NCBI GenBank assembly: GCA_025200525.1
Contig: JANUSC010000391.1
Location: forward strand, 124,001 to 188,000
Direction of reading: 5' to 3'
Origin: Camellia lanceoleosa
Taxonomy: Eukaryota > Streptophyta > Magnoliopsida > Ericales > Theaceae
Length of the DNA stretch: 64,000 nt
Made by a program: the position numbers and the translations under genes. Positions 1 to 11,709 of the stretch are shown here, piece by piece. The notes beneath the pieces are model-generated. The model saw nothing but the letters and a program-made list of their open reading frames with translations. It was not told where the DNA came from and did not search any database. Each line of letters begins with the position of its first letter. Positions within the stretch are counted from its first letter, which is position 1.

Positions 1-406
1 AAACAATGCAAATAATATGCAATGCAATTGAAAAGCAATTGAATCATGATCCAATCATGAGCGGTTCAAAACCACACAAATGTCAAGTAGATTGATGGAA
101 GTAACGAGTCCGTCTACCATAGAACGATGTCTGAACTATGAGTGATGTAGACGGACACAAGAACAAGTATTGGGTGGATTGACATAAGTGGGGAAACGAC
201 CCGCTGGGGAGAGAATAATGATCCTAAAGCTGGACGCAACAATTACACTACAATGCAATAGGCGATTATGGCGCGCGGGCCAAACCGTATCTCGCTTAGG
301 AAAGGCATGCACACATACAAGCCATGTCTAACACAGAAAAGGTGCCGCAACCTCAAACCAAGTTCATCAAGGAGTAGGCGCGATGCACATGAACCATGCT
401 TTGACG
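1..406 (-). mobile_element. Element H: E-family Tat/Ogre-like retroelement, internal 3' part (left piece)
   Basis: This stretch matches about 42690-43125 inside element E, nearly base for base. It resumes at 9396 after the inserted LTR element. It is non-coding sequence rich in ATGCA and GCATGC words. By comparison with E it belongs to the internal region near the 3' LTR of a minus-strand element, whose 3' LTR would lie left of the window. The short ORF at 268 also occurs in the E copy, but it has no recognisable domain and I do not call it a gene. Confidence 0.7.
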
Positions 407-1108
407 TGAAATGTCACGCCCCAGACTCGCCCCTAAAAATTTTGGGCATGACCACTACAAACAAGGACACTTAACCTGTTATAAATATCATACGGGGCCT
501 GAACGGAAGCATAAAATACTAAAATAATATATACAATTATACTCCATTGAGCTGTTTCTACATGCCAGGATCTCATACATCACATACATAATAGTGGATA
601 GATAAAACTCCAAACTATAACCCGGAGTTTACGCATACACATTTACAGTCCCTGCCTTAACTGGGCATAAACAAGGGTAAAAAAAAATGGAAATTATACA
701 TATTAACCATGAATGGACACTCATAGCAACCCCACATCTTAATTGCCTAACAAAATCAATGGCCGTATCGTGCACGACATATGAGGGTTGACAAAGAAAG
801 CGAGCGTCTTGACTAGAGCTGACCACCTGCGGTGACCTACAGGAACAGACATAACAGAGGGTGAGCCAAGCTCAGTGAATAGTAATACATAAAAAAAAAT
901 AATACTTAACTTGATCCTTATTACATATGAGATCATTAGTCTGATTTTGTGATAATTACATAACGGCCTCAGGCCCAATCCTGCACTATAAACATAACGG
1001 CTTTAACCTTTACTCTTGCAACATAAACATCATAATCATAATGGCCATAAACCTTTAATCTTGCAACATAAACATTATAAACATAATGACTATAAGCCCT
1101 TGATACGT

Positions 1109-1201
1109 GGTGGCACAAGGCCCTTGAAACGTATGGCACGAGGCCCTTGAAACGTATGGCACTAAGGCCCTTGAAACATATGGCACTAAGGCCCTTGTAA
1201 A
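1109..1201. repeat. 24-bp tandem repeat in LARD 3' LTR
   Basis: About four units of roughly 24 bp built on GGCACTAAGGCCCTTGAAAC and close variants. The same block is at about 6786-6871 in the other LTR. Minus-strand ORFs over it (969-1295, 6634-6972) are translations of the repeat, not genes. Confidence 0.85.
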
Positions 1202-1263
1202 CATGTCTAAACATACTTGAACCTGTAACACATATGGAACTTGTGACATACTTGAACCTCGGT

Positions 1264-1530
1264 ATTATTACCCCCGGGTAAGGGCCATAGACCACGGTAT
1301 TATATCCCCCGGGTAAGGGTCGTGACCACGGTATTATATCCCCGGGTAAGGGTCAGAGACCACGTATTATATCCCCGGGTAAGGACCATAGACCACAAGA
1401 TATTATATCCCGGGTAAGGGCCATAGACCACGGTATTATATCCCGGGTAAGGGCCATATGCCAGTATTGTATCCCGGGTAAGGGCCATAGACCACGGTAT
1501 TATATCCCCGGGTAAGGGCCATATGCCACC
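1264..1530. repeat. 35-bp tandem array, decayed copy
   Basis: Eight units centred on CCCCCGGGTAAGGGCC with a GACCACGGTATTATAT spacer. Spacing between successive CCGGG cores here is 35, 33, 33, 35, 33, 31 and 34 bp. The matching array in the other LTR keeps exactly 35 bp throughout. Most losses are single C residues in the C run. Confidence 0.9.
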
Positions 1531-3712
1531 AGATTGTCACCCAAGCGAGGGCCATAGACCTCATAACTTGCACACATATAAGGACTCAAGAGGTGGCTCA
1601 CAATGTAGCACTTAGTTCCATACAAGAATTAATAGGTTTTCCGCACCAAACCGCATATATCATGTCATATCATAATCGAAATAAATCATACATAGTCTTT
1701 ATGCTTCAATCATAAAATGAAATTTAGAAGTCATATTCGTGACATACTTGGACTTGTACCATGCATAAACTTGCAACATACGCTGCATCATACGTAACTG
1801 AAGCATACATGAACTTATGACATACTTGGAACATACGTGAAACATACTTGACACATACTTGAAACATACTTGAATCATACATGAACTTGTACCTGAGTTT
1901 GTAACATTCTTGACCTATGACATACATAACCTTGTAACATACATAATAATACCGATAAATAATAGAGATTTAATACTTGTTATTGACAGAGCAAAGGGTT
2001 CCAAAGTCATACCGATTTAACTCAATCTTTCCATATTCATAGAAATTCATATTGATTTCCACTTGTCATAAACGTTGATAACACTTATAAGAACAGAATG
2101 TTAGTGACCATAATTATCAATGATAAATAAGATGTATATTTCTGTACTACTACTCACAGTGTTGTGATAACGTGCTAGTTCCTCCCTGAGTGTGTCCTGC
2201 ACACAATTATAACTTGTACATTAGTTCTCTTTCCTCTTAAACCATTGTGAAACCATCCCTTGTGTCATTACACTTCACATGAATTTATTATTATCTTAAA
2301 GTCATTAGAGAAATATTCTAAAAGTACTAGAGGGTTGAGCATTCAAAACTGAACAAACAACATTTTTGCCTGAAAATGGGTCCCCCGCTCGAGCGCCACT
2401 TTGGCCGCCGAAAGGATCAATAATTTATAAACCTTTGAGAAAGTTTCCTTTCGGCCGAAGGGACTTCCGCCTTCAGCGGACGACAAATTCTGAAATTTCA
2501 ATTTCCAATTTGGTACCCTAACTCCACTTTCATGCCATTTTCATGCAACCCAAGGTAAAATTAAGACAATATTCCAACCTAACATTACCATAACATACAA
2601 GTCATTTTCTCTTAAATTCCATTCTTGGATTCAAGTTCTTCATGTTCTTGAAACATAACACATATATAAACATGATTCCATGATATACAAAAAAGATTGA
2701 GGTATAATTGCATACAACACTACATATAGTGTCAAAATAATTAATTAATGAGAAACTCTCATAAATCAAGCATGAATCAACCATGAATCATTCATAACAA
2801 AGTTCATTCGCAAATTTTCAACATAAATTCTAAACATTTCCAAATTCCAATTAAACTTGTACATATGAAATTCAACCCACTAATTTCATGATTCTAGTTC
2901 CAATTTGGCCAAATCATCAATTAACATCATTACCCAACCTAGGGTTTCAAGAAAACATTAAAATTCAAGACAAATTCAAACTTATTAATTCATCACTCTT
3001 TATTCCAATTTTTCCATTGCTTATACACCTAGGATACATGGTCCATCACTCTAACCCATCAATTTAACTCTCAAGATTCTTACCTCAAGAATTAAGCAAG
3101 CCTTAGTGAGATTCCTCCATAATTTCGGAATTCCAATCGGTTGCAAACGTTGATCTTCATGCCTTCTACCTTCCTTGGTGGAAAATCTTGATAAAAACTT
3201 AGAGAAATAGTGAGGATTTGGGATCAAAACCCTAGGGTTTTCGGACCTAGGGAGAGAGGAGAGAAGAGGGGAAAAGGAAAGTGTGAGAAATGATCCAAAA
3301 ATTCGTGTTTAAAGCTGCTGTCCCGTAATTCCCGCTCGAGCGTCCATATTCCCGCTCGAGCGGACCTGTTCCAGCACAGACTCCAAAACTTCAAACATGT
3401 GTAACTCTCCCATCCGGACTCCGTTTTAGGTCGTTCTTGTGTCCAAATTGAAGCCCCGGAAATAAGCTTTCCAATGGTTCTAACCTCACATCCAAATTCA
3501 AAGTGTGGAAAAAGAAAAGGGCAAATGAGTGACGGCTGATCGTAGAATAACTATCCGGGTAATATTCCTTGGTCCAATCTTACTTTACCATAATACCACC
3601 ACCTCACTCAATACTCCAAAATAAGGCAAAACATTCTCAATTCCAATAGATATAGGTGAATTAAAACACATTAACCCCTAGTTAAATAAGGATGACTTTT
3701 GGGGTCGTTACA

Positions 3713-3724
3713 CTCTCCCCACCT
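3713..3724 (-). promoter_or_regulatory. Polypurine tract of the LARD-like element
   Basis: Read on the minus strand this is GGTGGGGAGAG directly before the 3' LTR. A purine run at this place primes plus-strand DNA synthesis in LTR elements. Its position fixes the minus orientation together with the primer site at 6077. Confidence 0.8.
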
Positions 3725-6076
3725 TAAGAAGTTTGGTCCTCCAAACTTGATTCACCTTGCCACAAGTCTAACTTCGTCCTGGACGTATAACATTTCTCAA
3801 GCGTTAGGCCATTCATAATTCTATACGATCAATTTCGATGGAATTTACTCCCAAGATCACCAGTAATTCATCTCTCCCAACTACTTGATAACCCAATTGA
3901 TATATCAAAGCTTCGTCTCATTATTCATAACCTTGTACATTTTAATTCATTACTCCACAATTCATATCTTATCACATAAGGTAACAACTTAAGGTATTTA
4001 GAGATGAATTCATTCCAAGTGTTCGTTTGCATGCGACTCATAAGTTATAAAATGTAATTCAAAACATTTCATATCAAGGTCTTACATGTTCATAAAACTA
4101 AATACATATCAAGCTTTAATGATCATACTCCCCAAATTGTTGTAAGGTAATAAGCATTTAAAAGCCATACTGGCTTAGAAGATCTCAAAATCAACGACGT
4201 GATATTAAGCACATAAGACATTTACCGAAGGGTATTATATTCTTGTTCCATATTTAGGAAAATGCCCTATCAGAGACAAAACATTTTCCAAACATACGTA
4301 ATACATAAAGTTCTTCAAACCCGTCAAACTTACATTCAATACGTTGCTCAGAGATATTATTCAGAAACTTATCAGACCTTGCAAAGATAGCAGCTGATAG
4401 GATAATTCCCAATAACATTAAACTTATTTAAACTTTGACAGAACAATCTCCGATTCAAATTTGATAATAAATAAAACATAATAACTTAAAGCTCAACGTA
4501 GAGCCTTCATCAAACATGCCACAATCAATTATCAAATAAAGGACTCATTCATACATAGGAAAATATCTCTTTCATAAAACTTATCATATCTTGATCATTC
4601 GAGTTCAGAGCATATTTGGTCATCTTGGGAAAATTATCCCGAAAACTTATCATATCTTAAACTTGTCGAAAATTCGTAGTAGTTTTATCATTTCAGAAAA
4701 TATTTATCAGATGAAATATCTCGTAACCCAAAATATGGATTTCATCAAACAGTGTATAGCATAGCCATTTTCAACATCATTTATACAACAATACCTTTTA
4801 CAAAGACATTAATCACTTAGGTCCATGGTCGATTCACACAAAGTCATACTAGTCAGAAATACCAAATGTAATTAATGGTATAACATTTCTAAATAACATG
4901 GTTCACATAAGTTCCATTCCAATGATCTCAGACAAATGGCAACCCACAAAAGAAAATACAACTTGCAACTTTGAACATTTGCACATGTACACAGAAACAT
5001 GTCACAGAGATAATTTCTTGTGTTTAAAGTACGAATACACATAGACAGGGTTTTCATTCTTGTGGTAATTACTAACTTACCAATCATTTAGTCTTCGACT
5101 CAAAGTAGTCAATAACTACCCATTCTTTGTTACGGGTGCCAAGTGACTAACCATGTATCATAGGTGGGGTTCTTCATGTCCTTAGACCATTCTTTATGAG
5201 AAACTCAATTACAGATTACAGTTTCCCCTAAACAAATATCGATTACATATAACCAATACGTGTCATAGTGTATACCAAAACATAGGATGAATCAAGTTCA
5301 TCAATCAAGTCTTAGTCTTTCAAAACTTGCTTACATACTTACCTTACATCAACTTAAATCATGGAGTGATGACATTCCAGCCAAAACAAAAGCATACTCT
5401 TGGTATCGAGCACACCCGTTCTTAGTCCGTCGGTGGCCGATATCTTAACAAGGGTGCTACTTGGGCTTAACGTCCCCTAGCACGAAAGGACGGTGTTACA
5501 TACATATCATCAGTGGTACCATCCGTTCATAAACCGTCGATGGCAGAGATCTCACCAACATAATGCTACATAAGCTTATAATCCCCTAGCATAGAAGGAC
5601 TTTCCAGGAATGTCATCCAAACAAACATAATACTTGGTACAGAAATTAGGGTTCATCATTCATAAAGGTTAGAGTATCACATGCATCACTTTCTTTAGTC
5701 TTAGACATATTTCGTACTTAGTGTTTGAACAATTCATCTAAACAAATGATAGAATAATTACTGATACATACATCGCACTTAATCATTTGCGTAAAATTAC
5801 CTTACCAACCATTTTCCCTTTTATTCTGTCCAACCAAACGGAAGTAGAATCTTCCGGGTCCTCTATCCACATTCTTGTCACGTCCTGCATAGTAATCACA
5901 CATAATATACAAGTATAACGGACATGAATAATAACTGTTGTGGTTAGCGTCATTACATATACCATAACTGTTCCTATCACTTCTTTCCATATGCACGAAA
6001 GATGTCATGCGTGATGCCTAAATCTTTTCTAGACATCCTAAAGCTCAATGGATTCGTGTGTGAGATAGCAACTCGT

Positions 6077-6088
6077 GCTCTGATACCA
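6077..6088 (-). promoter_or_regulatory. Primer binding site, tRNA-iMet type
   Basis: The minus strand reads TGGTATCAGAGC, the standard plant retrotransposon primer site complementary to the 3' end of initiator tRNA-Met. It lies two bases inside the right LTR, so the right LTR is the 5' LTR. Confidence 0.92.
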
Positions 6089-6090
6089 CC

Positions 6091-9000
6091 TGTCACGCCC
6101 CAGACTCGCCCCTAAAAATTTTGGGCATGACCACTACAAACAAGGACACTTAACCTGTTGTAAATATCATACGGGGCCTGAACGGAAGCATAAAATAGTA
6201 AAATAATATATACAATTATACTCCATTGAGCTGTTTCTACATGCCAGGATCTCATACATCACATACATAATAGTGGATAGATAAAACTCCAAACTATAAC
6301 CCGGAGTTTACGCATACACATTTACAGTCCCTGCCTTAACTGGGCATAAACAAGGGTAAAAAAAATGGAAATTATACATATTAACCATGAATGGACACTC
6401 ATAGCAACCCCACATCTTAATTGCTTAACAAAATCAATGGTTGGTATCGTGCCTGGACATATGAGGGTTGACAAAGAAAGCGAGCGTCTTGACTAGAGCT
6501 GACCACCTGCGGTGACCTACAGGAACAGACATAACAGAGGGTGAGCCAAGCTCAGTGAATAGTAATACATAAAAAAAAATAATACTTAACTTGATCCTTA
6601 TTACATATGAGATCATTAGTCCGATTCGGATAATTACATAACGCCTCGTGCCCAATCCTGCACTATAAACATAACGGCTTTAACCTTTACTCTTGCAACA
6701 TAAACATCATAATCATAATGGCCATAAACCTTTAATCTTGCAACATAAACATTATAAACATAATGACTATAAGCCCTTGATACGTGGTGGCACAAGGCCC
6801 TTGAAACGTATGGCACGAGGCCCTTGAAACGTATGGCACTAAGGCCCTTGAAACATATGGCACTAAGGCCCTTATAAACATGTCTAAACATACTTGAACC
6901 TGTAACACATATGGAACTTGTGACATACTTGAACCTCGGTATTATTACCCCCGGGTAAGGGCCATAGACCACGGTATTATATCCCCCGGGTAAGGGTCGT
7001 AGACCACGGTATTATATCCCCCGGGTAAGGGCCGTAGACCACGGTATTATATCCCCCGGGTAAGGACCATAGACCACAGTATTATATCCCCCGGGTAAGG
7101 GCCATAGACCACGGTATTATATCCCCCGGGTAAGGGCCATATGCCACGGTATTGTATCCCCCGGGTAAGGGCCATAGACCACGGTATTATATCCCCTAAG
7201 GGCCATATGCCACAGATTGTCACCAAGCGAGGGCCATAGACCTCATAACTTGCACACATATAAGGACTCAAGAGGTGGCTCACAATGTAGCACTTAGTTC
7301 CATACAGTAATTAATAGGTTTTCCAGACCAAACCGTACATATCATGTCATATCATAATCGGAAATAAATCATACATAGTCTTTATGCTTCAATCATAAAC
7401 AGAATTTAGAAGTCATATTCGTGACATACTTGGACTTGTACCATGCATAAACTTGCAACATACGTTGCATCATACGTAACTTGAAGCATACATGAACTTA
7501 TGACATACTTGGAACATACGTGAAACATACTTGACACATACTTGAAACATACTTGAATCATACATGAACTTGTACCTGAGTTTGTAACATTCTTGACCTA
7601 TGACATACATAACCTTGTAACATACATAATACGATGATAAATAATAGAGATTTAATACTTGTTATTGACAGAGCAAAGGGGTTCCAAAGTCATACCGACG
7701 AACTCAATCTTTCCATATTCATAGAAATTCATATTGATTTCCACTTGTCATAAACGTTGATAACACTTATAAGAACAGAATGTTAGTGACCATAATTATC
7801 AATGATAAATAAGATGTATATTTCTGTACTACTACTCACAGTGTTGTGATAACGTGCTAGTTCCTCCCTGAGTGTGTCCTGCACACAATTATAACTTGTA
7901 CATTAGTTCTCTTTCCTCTTAAACCATTGTGAAACCATCCCTTGTGTCATTACACTTCACATGAATTTATTATTATCTTAAAGTCATTAGAGAAATATTC
8001 TAAAAGTACTAGAGGGTTGAGCATTCAAAACTGAACAAACAACATTTTTGCCTGAAAATGGGTCCCCGCCGAAGCGCCACTTTACGCCGAGCGGATCAAT
8101 AATTTATAAAACTGCTGGAGTCGTTTTCCCCGCCGAAGGACTTCCGCCGCCGAGCGACCAGCAAATTCTCGAAATTAATTTCCAATTTGGTACCCTAACT
8201 CCACTTTCATGCCATTTTCATGCAACCCAAGGTAAAATTAAAACAATATTCCAACCTAACATTACCATAACATACAAGTCATTTTCTCTTAAATTCCATT
8301 CTTGGATTCAAGTTCTTCATGTTCTTGAAACATAACACATATATAAACATGATTCCATGATATCTGACCAAAGATTGAGGTATAATTGCATACAACACTA
8401 CATATAGTGTCAAAATAATTAATTAATGAGAAACTCTCATAAATCAAGCATGAATCAACCATGAATCATTCATAACAAAGTTCATTCGCAAATTTTCAAC
8501 ATAAATTCTAAACATTTCCAAATTCCAATTAAACTTGTACATATGAAATTCAACCCACTAATTTCATGATTCTAGTTCCAATTTGGCCAAATCATCAATT
8601 AACATCATTACCCAACCTAGGGTTTCAAGAAAACATTAAAATTCAAGACAAATTCAAACTTATTAATTCATCACTCTTTATTCCAATTTTTCCATTGCTT
8701 ATACACCTAGGATACATGGTCCATCACTCTAACCCATCAATTTAACTCTCAAGATTCTTACCTCAAGAATTAAGCAAGCCTTAGTGAGATTCCTCCATAA
8801 TTTCGGAATTCCAATCGGTTGCAAACGTTGATCTTCATGCCTTCTACCTTCCATGGTGGAAAATCTTGATAAAAACTTAGAGAAATAGTGAGGATTTGGG
8901 ATCAAAACCCTAGGGTTTTCGGACCTAGGGAGAGAGGAGAGAAGAGGGGAAAAGGAAAGTGTGAGAAATGATCCAAAAATTCGTGTTTAAAGCTGCTGTC

Positions 9001-9390
9001 CCGTAATTCCCGCTCGAGCGTCCATATTCCCGCTCGAGCGGACCTGTTCCAGCACAGACTCCAAAACTTCAAACATGCGTAACTCTCCCATCCGGACTCC
9101 GTTTTAGGTCGTTCTTGTGACCAAATTGAAGCCCCGAAAATAAGCTTTCCAATGGTTCTAACCTCACATCCAAATTCAAAGTGTGGAAAAAGAAAAGGGC
9201 AAATGAGTGACGGCTGATCGTAGAATAACTATCCGGGTAATATTCCTTGGTCCAATCTTACTTTACCATAATACCACCACCTCACTCAATACTCCAAAAT
9301 AAGGCAAAACATTCTCAATTCCAATAGATATAGGTGAATTAAAACACATTAACCCCTAGTTAAATAAGGATGACTTTTGGGGTCGTTACA
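6091..9390 (-). repeat. 5' LTR of the LARD-like element
   Basis: This is 3300 bp, collinear with 412-3712. The 35-bp array (6941-7200) is regular here. A patch around 8060-8180 differs strongly from its partner (2387-2500) although the flanks are nearly identical. Confidence 0.93.
6941..7200. repeat. 35-bp tandem array, regular copy
   Basis: CCGGGTAAGG cores occur at 6951, 6986, 7021, 7056, 7091, 7126 and 7161, exactly 35 bp apart, with a last degenerate unit near 7196. Each unit carries the self-complementary word CCCGGG. Confidence 0.93.
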
Positions 9391-9939
9391 TGAAAAGTAA
9401 GGGCACATACCAGACCAAGCTCAACAAGGAAAGGCGCAAGCCATAGATGGAAGATGATGCAGTGGATGCATGGAACTAAAATGCAATGGAGTGGATATTT
9501 ACAGAAAATGCATGACATATGCACTATACTACAATGACGATGCATGACGCATGCATGTTCTTTTTTTGATTTTGAATTTTTTGAAATGCATGACATATGC
9601 AGTATTAATAGATGATGCATGTTAATGCAGTATGATGCAATGGCTACGATTGCGATTTTCCCAATCTTACCAACAGGGCGATACACTAGGTTGGTTCAGT
9701 ATCCAGAATTGAGGCGTAAACACGCCGCCTCAACCAATGGGGCTTCCATACAGATTTCCAGCCGAGGGTACACCCCCTGGGTATTTAAACCAGACTTTAG
9801 TCTCGGAAATCCTGAACCTTTGCATTCTAGGCATAAGCCGTTCAAACTCTAGTTTTCACCATCCCCATTGGTCTCCTAGGAACTCACCGCAAACACAGAC
9901 ATGTGGCTTTACCAGACCACCGAAAGTCGTTCGGGCACG

Positions 9940-10790
9940 ACAAACACTGAAGGAATTGCACCCTCAGAGGATTTAAGGTCTCCTAGACCGGGATGCAAAT
10001 ATGGCGAAGGTTTCGCACCCTCCAAGGATTTAAGGTCTCCTAGATCGTACGTGTTTAAGGTCTCGTCAGACCCGGGGGGCAATGATGAGGCGTGCGAAAC
10101 AACGCAATGGAATGCATGCCAAATGCAATGAGGTGCACCTTAATGCACCGAAGGTCTTGCACCTCCCGAGGATTTAAGGTCTCCTAGATTGTGCGTGTTT
10201 AAGGTCTCGCCAGACCAGGCGGGGCAATTGTTACACAACACTTTAAGTGCATGCGATGCAAATGAGACACGCATGCGGATGCAAATGGGGCGAATGAGAC
10301 GTGCGTGTCTCAAAAGATGGAAAATGGAGTGCAATGAGGTACACGTGCCTCAAAGGATGGAAAATGAAGTGCAATGAGGGTGCGCTAAACGGCGCGATGA
10401 AATGCATGCCAAATGCAATGAGGGGCGACTTACCACCCCGAAGGTCTTGCACCTCCCGAGGATTTAAGGTCTCCTAGACCACGCGTGTTTAAGGCCTCGC
10501 CAGACCGGCTTTGGGGTAATGCATGATAATGCAAACGAAGTATGCGCACCAATGCACCGAAAGTCTTGCACCCTCCGAGGATTTAAGGTCTCCTAGACCG
10601 GGCGTGTTTAAGGTCTCGCCGGACCCATGCGGGGCAACTGTTACAAAGCGTAAATGCATGACAGTGCTCGTAATAAAGCGCGTGGCAATGCAGTCAAGCG
10701 GGTTTAAGGTCTCGCCAGACCGTGCGTGTTTTTGGTCCCGCCAGACCGTGCGTGTTTTTGGTCCCGCCGGACCGTCTTTGTACAATGAAA
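9940..10790. repeat. Dispersed-tandem GGTCTCCTAGACC hairpin repeats (H copy)
   Basis: Five or so degenerate units, each built as CCGAAGGTCTTGCACC, GAGGATTTAAGGTCTCC, then TTTAAGGTCTCGCCAGACC. GGTCT-CCT-AGACC and GGTCTCGCCAGACC are small inverted repeats with 5-bp arms, so each unit can fold twice. The same family is at 43640-44130 in E. Confidence 0.8.
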
Positions 10791-10794
10791 TGCT

Positions 10795-11310
10795 CATGAG
10801 GCACGCATACCTCATTTGATGGAAAATGAAGTGCAAAACGAGGCATACGTGCCTCGAAATGCAATGAAATGCAAAATGAGATGCAAAACGAGGCACACGT
10901 ACCTCGAGATGCAATGAAATGCAAAATGAGATGCAAAACGAGGCACACGTACCTCGAGATGCAATGAAATGCAAAATGAAATGCAAAACGAGGCACACGT
11001 ACCTCGAGATGCAATGAAATGCACAATGAGAAGCAAAACGAGGCACACGTACCTCGAGATACAATGAAATGCAAAATGAGGCACACATACCTCATTGATG
11101 GGAAATGGAATGCAAAACGAGGCATACGTACCTCGAAATGTAATGAAATGCAAAATGATATGCAAAACGAGGCACACGTACCTCGAGATGCAATGAAATG
11201 CAAAATGAGGCACACATACCTCATTGATGGGAAATGGAATGCAAAACGAGGCACATGTACCTCGAAATGCAATGAAATGCAAAATGAGGCACGTATACCT
11301 CATTGAATGG
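10795..11310. repeat. 50/79-bp tandem array with CGAGG...CCTCG hairpins
   Basis: AGGCA cores occur at 10841, 10891, 10941, 10991, 11041, 11120, 11170 and 11249, giving spacings 50, 50, 50, 50, 79, 50, 79. The unit is GCAAAACGAGGCACACGTACC plus ATGCAATGAAATGCAAAATG. CGAGG and CCTCG form a hairpin around an 8-base loop. The 79-bp form has an extra GAGGCACACATACCTC hairpin. Tandem repeats near the 3' end of the internal region are characteristic of Tat/Ogre elements. Confidence 0.9.
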
Positions 11311-11709
11311 AAAATGATGCAAGCGTGACACACATGTCACACGAAAAATGCAAGACAGTGCAAGTCACAAGAGACGTGCAAGACGGCACGACGCGACGCA
11401 CTAGACAATGCGATGGATGCGTATAATGCACACGGGGCAACTTTTGAATCTTATAAAAGACAAAAGGATACAAAAGGATACAATCTTTGCTTGAATTTGA
11501 GTGTTACGCACAGTAGACACGGTCCGAAGTCCAAACGGAGGCCGGTTGAGCATCGGGGGTGCATTTTCTTGCACTTTCTTGAGCTATGAAGACCCAAAAC
11601 TCTTCAATTTGCCAAAACAAGGCCTTGGGAACACCACCGGCTAGATTAAGAGGCCACCGGCTGGCCACCGGCTGCAGAAAATGTTCATCAGCACAATATT
11701 GTGCCGACC

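Larger units (their letters stand above)
412..3712 (-). repeat. 3' LTR of the LARD-like element
   Basis: This is 3301 bp, starting TGTCACGCCC and ending GTCGTTACA on the plus strand. It pairs with 6091-9390. It contains a 24-bp tandem repeat (about 1109-1201), a 35-bp tandem array (about 1264-1530), a cluster of CATACTTGAA-type words (1735-1950) and paired CGCTCGAGCG palindromes (2388 and 3331-3363). The array here is decayed relative to the partner LTR, mainly by lost C residues. Confidence 0.93.
3713..6090 (-). other. LARD internal region, non-coding
   Basis: About 2.4 kb of AT-rich sequence without a recognisable protein domain. All ORFs are below 75 codons and look random. A degenerate direct duplication of about 107 bp is visible (about 5399-5505 and 5511-5610), sharing CCGTCG.TGGC and CCCCTAGCA..AAGGAC blocks. 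Nothing else stands out. Confidence 0.75.
412..9390 (-). mobile_element. Large non-coding LTR retrotransposon (LARD-like)
   Basis: A complete element of about 9.0 kb with two near-identical 3.3-kb LTRs, both bounded by TG...CA on the plus strand, around a 2.4-kb internal region. It is flanked by a perfect 5-bp duplication TGAAA (407-411 and 9391-9395), and the empty site is visible at 43120 in element E. The orientation is minus: a primer binding site for initiator tRNA-Met lies next to the right LTR and a purine tract next to the left one. No gag or pol is recognisable, so it must use proteins from another element. Long LTRs with a short non-coding middle fit the class called LARD. Most of the two LTRs differ by only scattered changes, so the insertion is fairly recent. 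Confidence 0.93.
9396..11709 (-). mobile_element. Element H: E-family internal 3' part (right piece)
   Basis: Continues 1-406 after the LARD insertion and is collinear with E from about 43125 to 45157. It contains the same hairpin-rich repeat families as E, described as separate entries. Similarity to E stops at 11709, after a shared AATATTGTGCCGACC. In E the next 50 bp lead into the TATA box of the PMD gene; in H unrelated sequence follows. No protein domain is visible. Minus-strand ORFs of up to 199 codons over the repeats are repeat translations. Confidence 0.72.

Noticed and set aside
10795..11310. CRISPR-like appearance of the hairpin array
   Set aside because: Units are contiguous with repeated, not unique, spacers, in a plant nuclear retroelement; no cas genes. 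It is a retrotransposon tandem repeat.
10489..11333. Overlapping minus-strand ORFs of 173-199 codons rich in CISLHLEVR-like repeats
   Set aside because: They are translations of the 50/79-bp tandem array, open in several frames because unit lengths and composition avoid stops. No domain, start context or conservation.
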